Shown: positions 1-6,789, counted from the first letter of the stretch. The stretch is 10,094 nt of DNA from Candidatus Sulfopaludibacter sp. SbA3 (GCA_945900935.1 CAMDKT010000163.1:1-10094), one strand, 5' to 3'. Made by a program: numbers and translations. Notes: generated by a model from the letters alone, not told the origin.

Positions 1-870
1 TCCGCCGAAGGTCGCGCCAAATTGATTTCTCTTGAACGGCGGGATCGCGCGGTCCTTCCGGTCAAAGTAATTCTTTGCGTCCAGGCGAGAGTTGCGGAGA
101 AATTCAAATGCCGACCCGTGAAACTGGTTCTCGCCGGACCGCGTGACCGCATGGACCACACCGCCAGCGGCGCGTCCGAACTCCGCCGAGTAGGAGTTGA
201 TCATCACTCGAAACTCCCGGACTGCCTCCACCCCAAGCAGCACGCCCGCAACCAATCCCGGCGTCGTGTCGAACACATCGTTGATGTCGGTTCCGTCCAG
301 CAGAAAGCTGTTCAGCTCCGGCCGCGCCCCGTTAATGGAAATCTTCGGCATGCGTCCTCCATTGGGGTCTTTGCCGGAGCTTCGTGAACTCATCACCCCG
401 GCGTGCAGCAGCGCTAACTGGTGAAACGACCGGCCATTCAACGGCAGGTCGCGGATCACTTTGTCGTCCACCAGGCCGCTCAGGGCACCCGACGTCAAAT
501 TGATCCTTGCCAACAGCGGTCCTTTTCGCCCCCCAGGATCCATCGATACCGCCAGGTTCACCCGTGCCTCGTCGCCTACTGTGAGCTGGATTCTGTCGAG
601 TATCGCGTCCCCCGCCCGAACGAAGTCCGCCGCCGAGATCGACAAGTCATACTCTCCCGGCGGGAGCAGCGGCGCTCGAAAGTGACCTGCCGCGTTGGTC
701 GTGATCGTCCAGACCGCGCCCGTCTTTGTATTGTGGATTTGCAGGCTCGTCCCGGCCAGCAGCGTGCCCGCCGGATCGGTGATCGTTCCTTCCACTCCGG
801 CTCCGGTGGTCTGCGCCGGCGACTCTATGCCCATGGCCAGTGACGCCACCAGTATCGGAATTATGCGCAT
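1..870 (-). CDS. TonB-dependent receptor, Oar-like, N-terminal part (3' end outside window)
   Basis: Outer-membrane receptor of the type with an N-terminal carboxypeptidase-regulatory-like domain; such proteins import large substrates using TonB energy, but the substrate cannot be told here. The reading frame is open for 290 codons from ATG at 870 to the window edge. Residues 1-20 look like a Sec signal peptide (MRIIPILVASLAMG, then SPAQ). Residues about 23-110 form a beta-sandwich-like segment (VEGTITDPAG, TTNAAGHF, LPPGEYDLSI) typical of the CarboxypepD_reg family. Residues about 135-245 resemble the plug: LPLNGRSFHQL, INGARPELNSFLLDGTDIND, then VEAVREFRV and SAEFGRAAGGVV. The barrel begins near residue 250 (FHGSAFEFLRNS). 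The start is supported by GGGAG 10 nt upstream; an AAAAGGAG lies further up. The family is usually around 1000 residues, so most of the barrel is missing. Family assignment is firm. Confidence 0.93.
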   Translation of the reverse strand, partial: MRIIPILVASLAMGIESPAQTTGAGVEGTITDPAGTLLAGTSLQIHNTKTGAVWTITTNAAGHFRAPLLPPGEYDLSISAADFVRAGDAILDRIQLTVGDEARVNLAVSMDPGGRKGPLLARINLTSGALSGLVDDKVIRDLPLNGRSFHQLALLHAGVMSSRSSGKDPNGGRMPKISINGARPELNSFLLDGTDINDVFDTTPGLVAGVLLGVEAVREFRVMINSYSAEFGRAAGGVVHAVTRSGENQFHGSAFEFLRNSRLDAKNYFDRKDRAIPPFKRNQFGATFGG

Positions 871-1079
871 CTCGGAAGTACTCCCAATCTCCTTTTCGGC
901 TATCTCCGCGTTTGTGTGAGCGAAACTTTCGTCGGTGCTGACGGTGGTGCCGTGTTACTGGAAATATCCGATACCGGATTTGTCTGAACGCCGCGCCCGA
1001 CGCCAAGTCCATCCTCCTGCCACCACTTAAATGTGCTGGCTCCATGACGCCCGCCCCGAACAGGCGTTTCGCCGAATCC
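871..1079. other. Intergenic region upstream of the TonB receptor
   Basis: These 209 bases lie between the receptor start (870) and the 3' end of the next minus-strand gene (1080). On the minus strand they contain the receptor's ribosome binding region (GGGAG, 10 nt before ATG). A small inverted repeat reads ATCCG-gtat-CGGAT on the minus strand near 967-980. No convincing promoter hexamer pair or terminator was found. Confidence 0.5.
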
Positions 1080-1559
1080 TCAGGACTCGAAAATGGAAAT
1101 CTGCCGCTCGTCCGGTTTCTTTGAACGCCCCAGACCGCCACCCACCACCGCCAGTACGTGAATCGAGCGGAGCGCAACCCGGGGAACGAAGACGCGCTGC
1201 GGGGTCACAGCCAGGTCGGGCGGCGTCACCGTGAAACCGTGCGGTTCGACACTGAGAAGATTATTGGGGAGAATCCCGTCCAGTAACGCGCCGTCGCGGA
1301 AACTCATGCGGACCCAAAGGCCGCTCGATTTGGGCCGACTGGAAAAAGTCCGGTTGTTGAGGTCCGGAAGGGATTCTTCGAAATCCTGAACAAAACAAAG
1401 GACTTTTATCTCCTGGTAGGGGAGTGTGAGGATGTTCCCGTCGCGGCTCAACATCTCCACGCCGGTGAGCGTCTGGAATGTCTGGGGGTGTACGAACCCG
1501 TCAACGGCCTCGCGATCAAAGCGCAGGACGCGTACGCGTTTATTCGTCGATCCGCTCAC
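1080..1559 (-). CDS. conserved-looking hypothetical protein (159 aa)
   Basis: I do not recognise a function. The protein has no signal peptide and no membrane segment. Residues about 17-105 look like a compact beta-rich domain: VDGFVHPQTFQTLTGVEML, RDGNILTLPYQEIKVLCFVQDF, RPKSSGLWVRMSFRDG and LDGILPNNLL. From memory this resembles small proteins common in Acidobacteria (possibly DUF6982), but I cannot verify that. The C-terminal part (110-159) includes VFVPRVALRSIHVLAVVGGG and a charged tail. The only in-frame start before an upstream stop at 1578-1580 is GTG at 1559, without a Shine-Dalgarno sequence. It diverges from the recombinase gene, 53 bp away, and shares a promoter region with it. 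Low-complexity content is absent and the reading is protein-like, so I regard it as real. Confidence 0.75.
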   Translation of the reverse strand: MSGSTNKRVRVLRFDREAVDGFVHPQTFQTLTGVEMLSRDGNILTLPYQEIKVLCFVQDFEESLPDLNNRTFSSRPKSSGLWVRMSFRDGALLDGILPNNLLSVEPHGFTVTPPDLAVTPQRVFVPRVALRSIHVLAVVGGGLGRSKKPDERQISIFES

Positions 1560-1576
1560 AGATTGCGCATACTGCT

Positions 1577-1605
1577 TTCAAACATTTTCTGCCTTATTGT
1601 ATCAT
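1577..1605 (+). promoter_or_regulatory. candidate promoter of the recombinase gene, leaderless geometry
   Basis: TTCAAA (1577-1582, 4/6 to TTGACA), a 17-bp spacer and TATCAT (1600-1605, 5/6 to TATAAT). The -10 ends 7 nt before the ATG at 1613, so transcription would start at or next to the start codon. There is no Shine-Dalgarno sequence before the ATG, which fits a leaderless message. Confidence 0.5.
1596..1601 (-). promoter_or_regulatory. candidate -10 box (TACAAT) for the hypothetical gene at 1080-1559
   Basis: TACAAT on the minus strand matches the -10 consensus at 5 of 6 positions. It lies 36 nt upstream of the GTG start, leaving room for a short leader. No clear -35 hexamer was recognised. 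It overlaps the plus-strand candidate -10 of the recombinase gene (1600-1605), so the two divergent promoters would compete. Confidence 0.35.
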
Positions 1606-1612
1606 TGGCAGA

Positions 1613-2512
1613 ATGACCCCTTCGGGTTCGCTTGCGGTGCAAGCCCGTCTTTTTCTTGACTTTTGCCGGATGGAAAAGGGACTGGCAGAAAATTCGGTGA
1701 CCTCATACGCCCGGGATCTGGAGCGTTACACCGCCTTTTCCGGCGGTCTCGATAGCTCCGTCCCGGAGACGCCCGATCACGTGCAGGCCTACATCGACTC
1801 TCTGTACGCGGCGGGCATGGCGGGCCGTTCGGTGGCGCGCCATCTAACGACGATCCGCAATTTTTACCGGCACTTGCAGCGGGAAGGTGTGATGGAACAT
1901 AACCCCACGGAGTTGATGGGCGCTCCAAAACTGGGCCAGCCGTTGCCGCATTATTTGAACGGGGGGGACATGGAACGGCTTTTGGAAGCGCCGCCGGCAG
2001 GGACGCCGAATGGATTGCGGGACCGGGCGATGCTGCAGTTGGTTTACGCTAGCGGTCTTCGGGTAACGGAACTGTGCGCCGTGGAACTGAACGATCTGAA
2101 CCTGACGCTCGGGTATCTGCGCGTCACGGGGAAGGGAAACAAGCAACGCCTGGTTCCCATGGGACAACCGGCGATTACCGCCATTGAGGCGTTCCTTACG
2201 GGAGGCCGGCCGGCAATATTGAAGGGTCGCGCGAGCCGATATTTGTTTGTAACCAGCCGCGGGTCGAAAATGACCCGGCAGGCCTTCTGGAAACTGCTGG
2301 CCGCCCATGGCAAGTCGTGCGGCCTGTTCCATCATCTTAGCCCGCACGTATTGCGGCATACATTTGCGACGCATTTGCTCGAAGGGGGAGCGGACCTTCG
2401 CAGCGTACAGACCATGCTCGGCCATGCCAGCATAGGTACAACCCAAATTTACACCCACGTCGCCCGCGGCAGGTTGCGGGCGGTAGTGGATAAGCATCAT
2501 CCTCGCGCATGA
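1613..2512 (+). CDS. xerD: tyrosine recombinase, XerC/XerD type
   Basis: Site-specific recombinase of 299 residues, the usual length of XerC/XerD, which resolve chromosome dimers at dif; the context does not decide between the two. Residues about 8-95 are the SAM-like N-terminal domain (FLDFCRMEKGLAENSVTSYA, RSVARHLTTIRNFYRHL). Residues about 115-295 are the catalytic domain with the complete set: R150 (ASGLRVTEL), K174 (VTGKGNKQR), H245 and R248 (SPHVLRHTFATHLL), H271 (MLGHASIGTTQIY) and nucleophile Y280. The frame is open 45 codons further upstream, but the ATG at 1613 gives the normal length and sits 7 nt after a candidate -10 box; the upstream part overlaps the divergent gene. The nucleotidyltransferase gene follows after 61 bp and is probably co-transcribed. 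The choice of symbol is less certain than the family. Confidence 0.95.
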   Translation: MTPSGSLAVQARLFLDFCRMEKGLAENSVTSYARDLERYTAFSGGLDSSVPETPDHVQAYIDSLYAAGMAGRSVARHLTTIRNFYRHLQREGVMEHNPTELMGAPKLGQPLPHYLNGGDMERLLEAPPAGTPNGLRDRAMLQLVYASGLRVTELCAVELNDLNLTLGYLRVTGKGNKQRLVPMGQPAITAIEAFLTGGRPAILKGRASRYLFVTSRGSKMTRQAFWKLLAAHGKSCGLFHHLSPHVLRHTFATHLLEGGADLRSVQTMLGHASIGTTQIYTHVARGRLRAVVDKHHPRA

Positions 2513-2562
2513 AGCCCTGCAACGGAAGGGTACGGCGAAGAGCGAGCGCGCGAAACGGAGCT

Positions 2563-2566
2563 GGAG
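2563..2566 (+). promoter_or_regulatory. ribosome binding site (GGAG) of the nucleotidyltransferase gene
   Basis: GGAG lies 7 nt before ATG 2574 and decides for this start over the in-frame ATG at 2586. It contrasts with the recombinase gene upstream, which has no such site. Confidence 0.7.
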
Positions 2567-2573
2567 TGATTCG

Positions 2574-3884
2574 ATGAGCGATTACATGTTTATGCTCGAA
2601 AGCCACATGACGGCGGCCCAGACAGTGGCGTTTCACAGGGTGCAGGAAGCGGCCAACGAAGCCAGCCTCTCGTTGTACCTCACCGGTGCCGCGCTGCGCG
2701 ACATGCTGGGCGGATTTCCCATCCGGGAACTGGATTTCACCGTGGAAGGCAACGCCATTGCGCTTGCCAAGACGATTGCGAAAAAGGGCGAAGCCGACTT
2801 GGGCGAACTCGACCAGCGGCGCAACCTGGCCGACCTCCAGTTCCCGCACCACGTGACAGTACGTCTGGGGATGGCCCGGCAGGAAGTGTATTCGAAGCCC
2901 GCTTCGAAACCGCAGATTTCACCGGCGACGATTCATGAAGATCTGCTCTGCCGGGACTTCACCATTAACGCGATCGCCATGTCGCTGAACCGGCAGTCAC
3001 GGGCATTGCTCGTCGATCCGGCGAACGGGATTGGCGATGTGCAGAACAAAGAGTTGCGGATTGTCGGCAAATACACGCTGTATGACGATCCTTCGCGAAT
3101 ATTCCGCTTGTTTCGCTACCGCGTGCGGATGGGCTACACGTTGAGCGAGAAAACGCAGAGTCAGTATCAAAATGTGCGGGAGTTGAAGTTAGAGAAAAAG
3201 ATTCCCGCTGAGGCGCTGGGGCGGGAGTTGCGGAACGTGGCCAACGAAGCGAATTCGGCGGACATTGTGAAGCTGCTCGATGAGGAGAAGTTGTTAGTCA
3301 TGTTCTGCCCCGCGCTGGCCGGGGACAAAATAAATCATTCTGGATTGCAGAAACTGCAAAAGGCGCGGCTGAATCTGCCGCTGGAACTTGAGTTTCCGGT
3401 CGATAACTTATCGCTGTTCCTCACCGTGCTGACCGAGAAGCTGAACAAGAATGACCGCGCGTCGCTGGTGAAGGAATGCGCACTGACGGCGGAAGAATTG
3501 ACCGCCTGGAAGAAGCTCGAGGACGGCGCGAAGAAGCTGGAGAAGGAATTGAAATCGCCGTCGTTGTCGCGGCCGTCCCGCGTCTACGCGGCGGCGTCGA
3601 AAGGCACCGGAGCGCAGATCCTGTACCTGCTTTATAAGAGCGACTCCCGGCTAGTGCAGGACCGTTTGAAGAACTACTTGCAGAAGTATTTAATGGTGGA
3701 GTACGAGATGACCGAAGAGGAGGTTCTGGAGACCGGCGTGAAGCCGGGAACGTCAAAATACGCCAAGGCGCGGCTGGCCGTGTTGTTCAAAAAGCTGGAC
3801 GCCCGGCCGAAGAAGATCGTGGTCGAGGAAGTTCCTCCAACTCCCGTGCTGTCGCCGCCGATTGTCGCCAGCGCCCGGCGTTAG
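2574..3884 (+). CDS. CCA-adding enzyme / poly(A) polymerase family nucleotidyltransferase (class II)
   Basis: Protein of 436 residues related to bacterial tRNA CCA-adding enzymes and poly(A) polymerases, which add nucleotides to RNA 3' ends. The head domain spans about residues 32-165. YLTGAALRDMLGG (35-47) corresponds to the GGxxRDxLLG motif. RELDFTVEG (51-59) sits where the family has two catalytic aspartates (DxD); here the first is Glu52. CRDFTINAIA (126-135) corresponds to RRDFTINA, with Cys in place of the first Arg. DDPSRIFRLFRYRVRMGY (171-188) matches the EDPxRilRaxRf base-recognition region, with Asp171 for Glu. The rest is helical and charged, with a Lys/Pro-rich tail. The frame is intact. 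It follows the recombinase gene by 61 bp. Family is sure; whether it adds CCA, adds A, or has changed role is not decided by sequence alone. Confidence 0.85.
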   Translation: MSDYMFMLESHMTAAQTVAFHRVQEAANEASLSLYLTGAALRDMLGGFPIRELDFTVEGNAIALAKTIAKKGEADLGELDQRRNLADLQFPHHVTVRLGMARQEVYSKPASKPQISPATIHEDLLCRDFTINAIAMSLNRQSRALLVDPANGIGDVQNKELRIVGKYTLYDDPSRIFRLFRYRVRMGYTLSEKTQSQYQNVRELKLEKKIPAEALGRELRNVANEANSADIVKLLDEEKLLVMFCPALAGDKINHSGLQKLQKARLNLPLELEFPVDNLSLFLTVLTEKLNKNDRASLVKECALTAEELTAWKKLEDGAKKLEKELKSPSLSRPSRVYAAASKGTGAQILYLLYKSDSRLVQDRLKNYLQKYLMVEYEMTEEEVLETGVKPGTSKYAKARLAVLFKKLDARPKKIVVEEVPPTPVLSPPIVASARR

Positions 3885-3898
3885 CGATTGTTGCATTC

Positions 3899-3926
3899 GC
3901 ACAAAGCGGCCCAGGCCGCTTTGTGC
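3899..3926. terminator. perfect hairpin, candidate bidirectional terminator
   Basis: GCACAAAGCGGC (3899-3910), loop CCAG, GCCGCTTTGTGC (3915-3926): a 12-bp perfect stem. It lies 14 bp after the nucleotidyltransferase stop and 68 bp beyond the convergent endonuclease stop (3995), so it could end both transcripts. No long T-run follows on either strand, so it is not a classical intrinsic terminator. Confidence 0.6.
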
Positions 3927-3994
3927 TTGAATTGGCTCATTCAGCGACTGTACGCGACGTTTTCGATTGAACAGATCAGCGCGGTATCAGCACT

Positions 3995-4843
3995 TTACAA
4001 TGGACCAAATAGTGTTGTCGCGGAAATCCTGGCTTGGAGCGCGCGAACAATTTCTTCTAGGTCGACTCGATCCTCCGCTTGTAGTCCGAGGCATAGACTA
4101 ATTCCATCGGCATCCGTACTCAGCCTTTTTTGCATTCCCAGATTGAAAGAACCGTCCTTTTGCTTCTCCATTTTGTACGCGTGCAGATGCATTGAATCAC
4201 CTATAAGCGCCGGGTTCTTGAGATGTCCGAAATTGAACTCCTTGCTCATGTACGCCAGCAGCCTATCTTGGACAACCAAAACAAGTTTTTTGTTTAGGTG
4301 CTCAAATGTTTGAATCTTGTGATGCATTTGAACCAGAATAGTCTTCGCGGTCATTTTCCAGTTCATTCCGTATTTCTTGGCTGACAGCTCCGCGGCATCA
4401 CCGCGAAGCACGCCCAACTCCTTCAGAAGTCGTTGCCGCTCCGGCCAAACCGTGCCAGTGGTATCCAGCGTTTGCAGTTCGAGACCCACGAAGTCCTTCA
4501 CCTTACCGCGCCGCGCCGAAACCACAAAATAATCGACGCTACCGCCTGGGATGCTGACTTCAGAAACAAGGTGCAACTCGTTGCCTGGTTCGTGACTGGT
4601 CAGTAGATGCAAGCAGTCCGTGAAAATCTTCCGGCGCTCGATCAAGCGAGTGGGACAAATAATGATCGGTTCAGGCACGCGACCATAATCAACGGTGCAA
4701 GAGCCAATCGAGACAGTTGGGTCGCTCTTTCGTATTTTATAACAGCGTCGGCCGAGGTAAGGACAGCTCTGAAGTACTACGATCTCCTTCCAATTCTCCC
4801 GTTCTCCCGCTGCGTGCCCGAATAGCTCGACGACGCGACTCAT
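3995..4843 (-). CDS. type II restriction endonuclease, NotI family
   Basis: Predicted restriction endonuclease of 282 residues, resembling NotI, which cuts GCGGCCGC; the specificity of this protein is not known. Visible signature: VSEVSIPGGSVDYFVV (93-108) with catalytic Asp104, then GLELQTLDTTGT (120-131) with Glu122 and Gln124. This is the D...ExQ variant of the PD-(D/E)xK site described for NotI. Four cysteines, C27 (SCPYLG), C34, C49 (GSCTVDYG) and C63 (IICPTR), match the Cys4 iron-binding fold of that family. It is shorter than NotI (383 residues). The frame is open upstream to 5080, but ATG 4843 is chosen because it overlaps the methyltransferase stop as ATGA, implying translational coupling; no strong Shine-Dalgarno precedes it. 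Base composition is clearly more AT-rich than the flanks. Confidence 0.88.
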   Translation of the reverse strand: MSRVVELFGHAAGERENWKEIVVLQSCPYLGRRCYKIRKSDPTVSIGSCTVDYGRVPEPIIICPTRLIERRKIFTDCLHLLTSHEPGNELHLVSEVSIPGGSVDYFVVSARRGKVKDFVGLELQTLDTTGTVWPERQRLLKELGVLRGDAAELSAKKYGMNWKMTAKTILVQMHHKIQTFEHLNKKLVLVVQDRLLAYMSKEFNFGHLKNPALIGDSMHLHAYKMEKQKDGSFNLGMQKRLSTDADGISLCLGLQAEDRVDLEEIVRALQARISATTLFGPL

Positions 4844-5952
4844 AGCAGCGACCCGCACCGCTCTTTTGCATGATCTAGATACTGCCGTGAAATATCTATG
4901 CCAACCGATTTTCGGCCGGAGCTTCGCGCGACGTACACAGTTGTCCCGGTTCCGCAGAACGGATCTAGTACAACCCCTCCTTCTGGACAGGTTGCCAGGA
5001 TAGGTATGTGGCATAACTCCTCCGGGTATGGAGCGAAATGAGCCCCCCGGTTCTGTGTGTCTTCCGGAATGATATCCCAAACATCAGTTGGCTTACTGCC
5101 ATTCGGGTGGTATCGCAAGATGTAGAAGCCTTTGTCCCGCAGCTCTTTTGCTCGTCCCGAGACCTTCTCGCTGTCAGAATGTGTTGCGCGCTGTTGCCCT
5201 CGAATGATCATCCTGAAATCGGACACACGCCCCGCCCTGACATCCGCTAGCATGGCGTCTAGCGCCGCGATCGCTTGCCCCCTTTCGTGCTTACTTAATT
5301 CCGTCGAAAGTTCGATCTGACGTCTGTAGCGGACTCCAGACACTCCCGTCCCGGAAACTATTGCACCGTTGACGACTTTCGTTTCTCTGGGCTTTGATCG
5401 GATCGCATCTGCATTATAGAAGTAGCCCTTGGACTGCTTGACAAAATGAAAAACATTCTCGTGAACATTTCCTAAACGGTCCTTTGTGTTGTCCATCCCG
5501 CTTTTTACTTTGTTCCAAATGATGCTGTTGCGGAGAACCCAGCCTTGATTGCCGGTCAACTCAAATGCCAACCGCCATGGAATGCCCAGGAGACACTTAT
5601 TCTCATAACTATCCCCGATGTTCAGCCAGAATGATCCCGAAGGTTTCAGCACCCGCCTTAACTCGAGGCATACACCGGCGAGGTCCCGAACGAAATCCCG
5701 ATAATCAGCCTCCAGCCCAATTCCCCCGTTGGCGTATTCCCTTTTCCCCCAGTAAGGAGGCGAGGTCATCACGCAATCGATTGATTCGGCAGGCAATTGG
5801 CGCAGCACAGTCAGCGCGTCTCCATGCATTAGAAGCGGTGAGATTAGCGAATCTTGGACATACTCGCTAAAGGCCGCCGCATACCGGTCATCAACCAAAG
5901 CGCCCCAACTGCGAACTGACGCGCGAATCTCCACTGGAACCGCAGTACTCAT
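4840..5952 (-). CDS. DNA methyltransferase, beta class (SPPY, probably N4-cytosine), partner of the NotI-family endonuclease
   Basis: SAM-dependent DNA methyltransferase of 370 residues that should protect host sites from the adjacent endonuclease. Motif order is that of the beta class: catalytic motif IV TSPPYW (63-68) first, and the SAM-binding motif I DPFCGTGTT (330-338) near the C-terminus, with GIDISRQYLDHAKER after it. SPPY rather than DPPY/NPPY favours N4-cytosine, although some SPPY enzymes methylate adenine. HFAPYPEEL (305-313) precedes motif I as in related enzymes. Residues about 185-280 are variable and charged and probably carry the target recognition region. The start is ATG 5952, with GGAG 5 nt upstream; the frame stays open far upstream but that part reads through a neighbouring gene. 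The stop overlaps the endonuclease start by 4 bp, so methylase is made first. No controller gene was found. Confidence 0.92.
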   Translation of the reverse strand: MSTAVPVEIRASVRSWGALVDDRYAAAFSEYVQDSLISPLLMHGDALTVLRQLPAESIDCVMTSPPYWGKREYANGGIGLEADYRDFVRDLAGVCLELRRVLKPSGSFWLNIGDSYENKCLLGIPWRLAFELTGNQGWVLRNSIIWNKVKSGMDNTKDRLGNVHENVFHFVKQSKGYFYNADAIRSKPRETKVVNGAIVSGTGVSGVRYRRQIELSTELSKHERGQAIAALDAMLADVRAGRVSDFRMIIRGQQRATHSDSEKVSGRAKELRDKGFYILRYHPNGSKPTDVWDIIPEDTQNRGAHFAPYPEELCHIPILATCPEGGVVLDPFCGTGTTVYVARSSGRKSVGIDISRQYLDHAKERCGSLL

Positions 5953-5957
5953 GTGTT

Positions 5958-5961
5958 CTCC
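5958..5961 (-). promoter_or_regulatory. ribosome binding site (GGAG) of the methyltransferase gene
   Basis: GGAG lies 5 nt before ATG 5952 on the minus strand. It supports this start over the long upstream open frame. Confidence 0.6.
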
Positions 5962-5983
5962 ACTCTGTCCAATCGTTGCTTCA

Positions 5984-5989
5984 ATTATC
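5984..5989 (-). promoter_or_regulatory. candidate -10 box (GATAAT) of the restriction-modification operon
   Basis: GATAAT on the minus strand (5 of 6 to TATAAT) would give a start about 25 nt before ATG 5952, leaving room for the GGAG ribosome binding site. No good -35 hexamer was found, so this is weak. Confidence 0.3.
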
Positions 5990-6317
5990 GCAGCATGTCC
6001 CTGCCGTAGAATTCCGCCCCTTCCAAGACCATACGGTTTACAGGGGCTATTTTCTGATTGGCCGTCTATCGTGGGATTCGGCAACGCTTCGTCGGTAGAC
6101 GCCGCGATCTCCGCGGCGTTGCTGCCTTCACGGCAAATTCGGACCCCAGCTCCCTCCGGTGTCTTGGCTTCATGGCTTACGAATTGATTGAAAAGTCCTA
6201 ACTGCACCACGGTACAACATATCGGTGAATCAACGTAGAAGTTCGAGATAAATATACCGTTTAACAGTGTGCGGTTAGGCCTGAGGCTGACGGCGTCCGG
6301 CAAACCAACGCCCGGCG

Positions 6318-6779
6318 CTAGCTCTTCGCGATTGGCGCGGCGGCGATCGTGTCGCCAGCAATCGTGATGGCGGCCGGGTACCGTCCGAGGTCGACGAGCG
6401 TCTCCATCGTTTCGCGCGCAAGGCGCAGCCGGTCGTCCTCGGACATCCGTTGATCGTGGTGTTTTTCCCACGCGCTGACCGCGACTTCGGGCATCACCAC
6501 GCGGATTTGCTGAAACTCCTCCGCCGCATAGACCGTGAAGACGTACTCCGAATTCCAAGCCCCGTCCGTGTTCCGGCAGTGCCGGCCGTCGAAGAAATAT
6601 TTGGCGTCGCCGCGCGTGGACCAACGCTTATCGATTTGGAGCTTTTCTATTTGACGGCTTTCTTTTTCAGACGCCGCCGCCGGCGATCCAAAAATGAAAG
6701 CCAACAACCGGTCGAACCAGCCCCGGGTGCCATCCGATTTTACTTCGCCGTCCGTTGGGACGCGCAGCCTTATGCGCAT
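6318..6779 (-). CDS. hypothetical protein (153 aa)
   Basis: Function not recognised. Residues 1-34 are basic and contain a short hydrophobic patch (WFDRLLAFIFGSP, about 21-33), too short for a certain membrane segment. The middle (about 50-90) has KRWSTRGDAKYFFDGRHC and AWNSEYVFTVYAAEEF, an aromatic, probably beta-rich stretch. The C-terminal third (about 114-140) looks helical (DDRLRLARETMETLVDLG). There is no obvious catalytic motif. The start is ATG 6779, only 10 bp from the start of the divergent secreted protein; no better in-frame start with a ribosome binding site was seen. It is GC-rich like the chromosome, so it marks the right border of the AT-rich restriction-modification island. 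Confidence 0.65.
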   Translation of the reverse strand: MRIRLRVPTDGEVKSDGTRGWFDRLLAFIFGSPAAASEKESRQIEKLQIDKRWSTRGDAKYFFDGRHCRNTDGAWNSEYVFTVYAAEEFQQIRVVMPEVAVSAWEKHHDQRMSEDDRLRLARETMETLVDLGRYPAAITIAGDTIAAAPIAKS

Positions 6780-6782
6780 AAT
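6755..6782 (+). promoter_or_regulatory. candidate promoter of the secreted propeller gene, leaderless geometry
   Basis: TTGGGA (6755-6760, 4/6 to TTGACA), a 16-bp spacer and CATAAT (6777-6782, 5/6 to TATAAT), ending 7 nt before ATG 6790. The promoter lies inside the first codons of the divergent gene, and its CAT is the complement of that gene's start codon. No Shine-Dalgarno precedes ATG 6790. Confidence 0.5.
6770..6781. repeat. perfect 12-bp palindrome in the divergent start region
   Basis: TTATGCGCATAA equals its own reverse complement. It covers the start codon of the minus-strand gene and most of the plus-strand -10 box. It could be an operator for a dimeric regulator, or a by-product of the start codon context. 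Confidence 0.45.
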
Positions 6783-6789
6783 ACATATA

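Larger units (their letters stand above)
5953..6317. other. 365-bp stretch without a clear gene, upstream of the restriction-modification operon
   Basis: This holds the methyltransferase ribosome binding site (GGAG on the minus strand, 5961-5958) and a candidate -10 box. A 7-bp hairpin CGCCGCG-atctc-CGCGGCG lies at 6100-6118. The minus-strand frame of the methyltransferase is open throughout, with a possible GTG start at 6210 that would add 86 residues; this extension has no recognisable domain. An AT-rich patch at about 6225-6275 could hold another promoter. No tRNA or integrase remnant was seen. Confidence 0.5.

Noticed and set aside
861..870. Shared ATGCGCATAA at the starts of the receptor (870) and the 153-residue gene region (6772-6781)
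   Set aside because: Probably coincidence from Met-Arg-Ile beginnings; the surrounding sequences are unrelated.
647..1177. Minus-strand open frame of 176 codons
   Set aside because: It overlaps the receptor start and the end of the next gene in a different frame and is Arg/His-rich without protein-like features.
1478..1612. Upstream extension of the recombinase to 1478
   Set aside because: It overlaps the divergent hypothetical gene and would make the protein 45 residues longer than XerC/XerD.
1844..2500. Minus-strand open frame of 218 codons opposite the recombinase
   Set aside because: Antisense to a gene with a complete catalytic set; a GC-rich shadow.
4844..5080. Upstream extension of the endonuclease frame to ATG 5080
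   Set aside because: It lies wholly inside the methyltransferase gene in another frame and reads as Arg/Cys-rich shadow; ATG 4843 gives the ATGA overlap and a normal N-terminus.
5951..6187. Plus-strand open frame of 78 codons, possible controller gene of the restriction system
   Set aside because: No helix-turn-helix pattern and no ribosome binding site; its start codon sits on the complement of the methyltransferase ATG.
5953..6624. Extension of the methyltransferase to ATG 6624
   Set aside because: The far part is an Arg-rich shadow of the 153-residue gene; the ribosome binding site is at 5958-5961.
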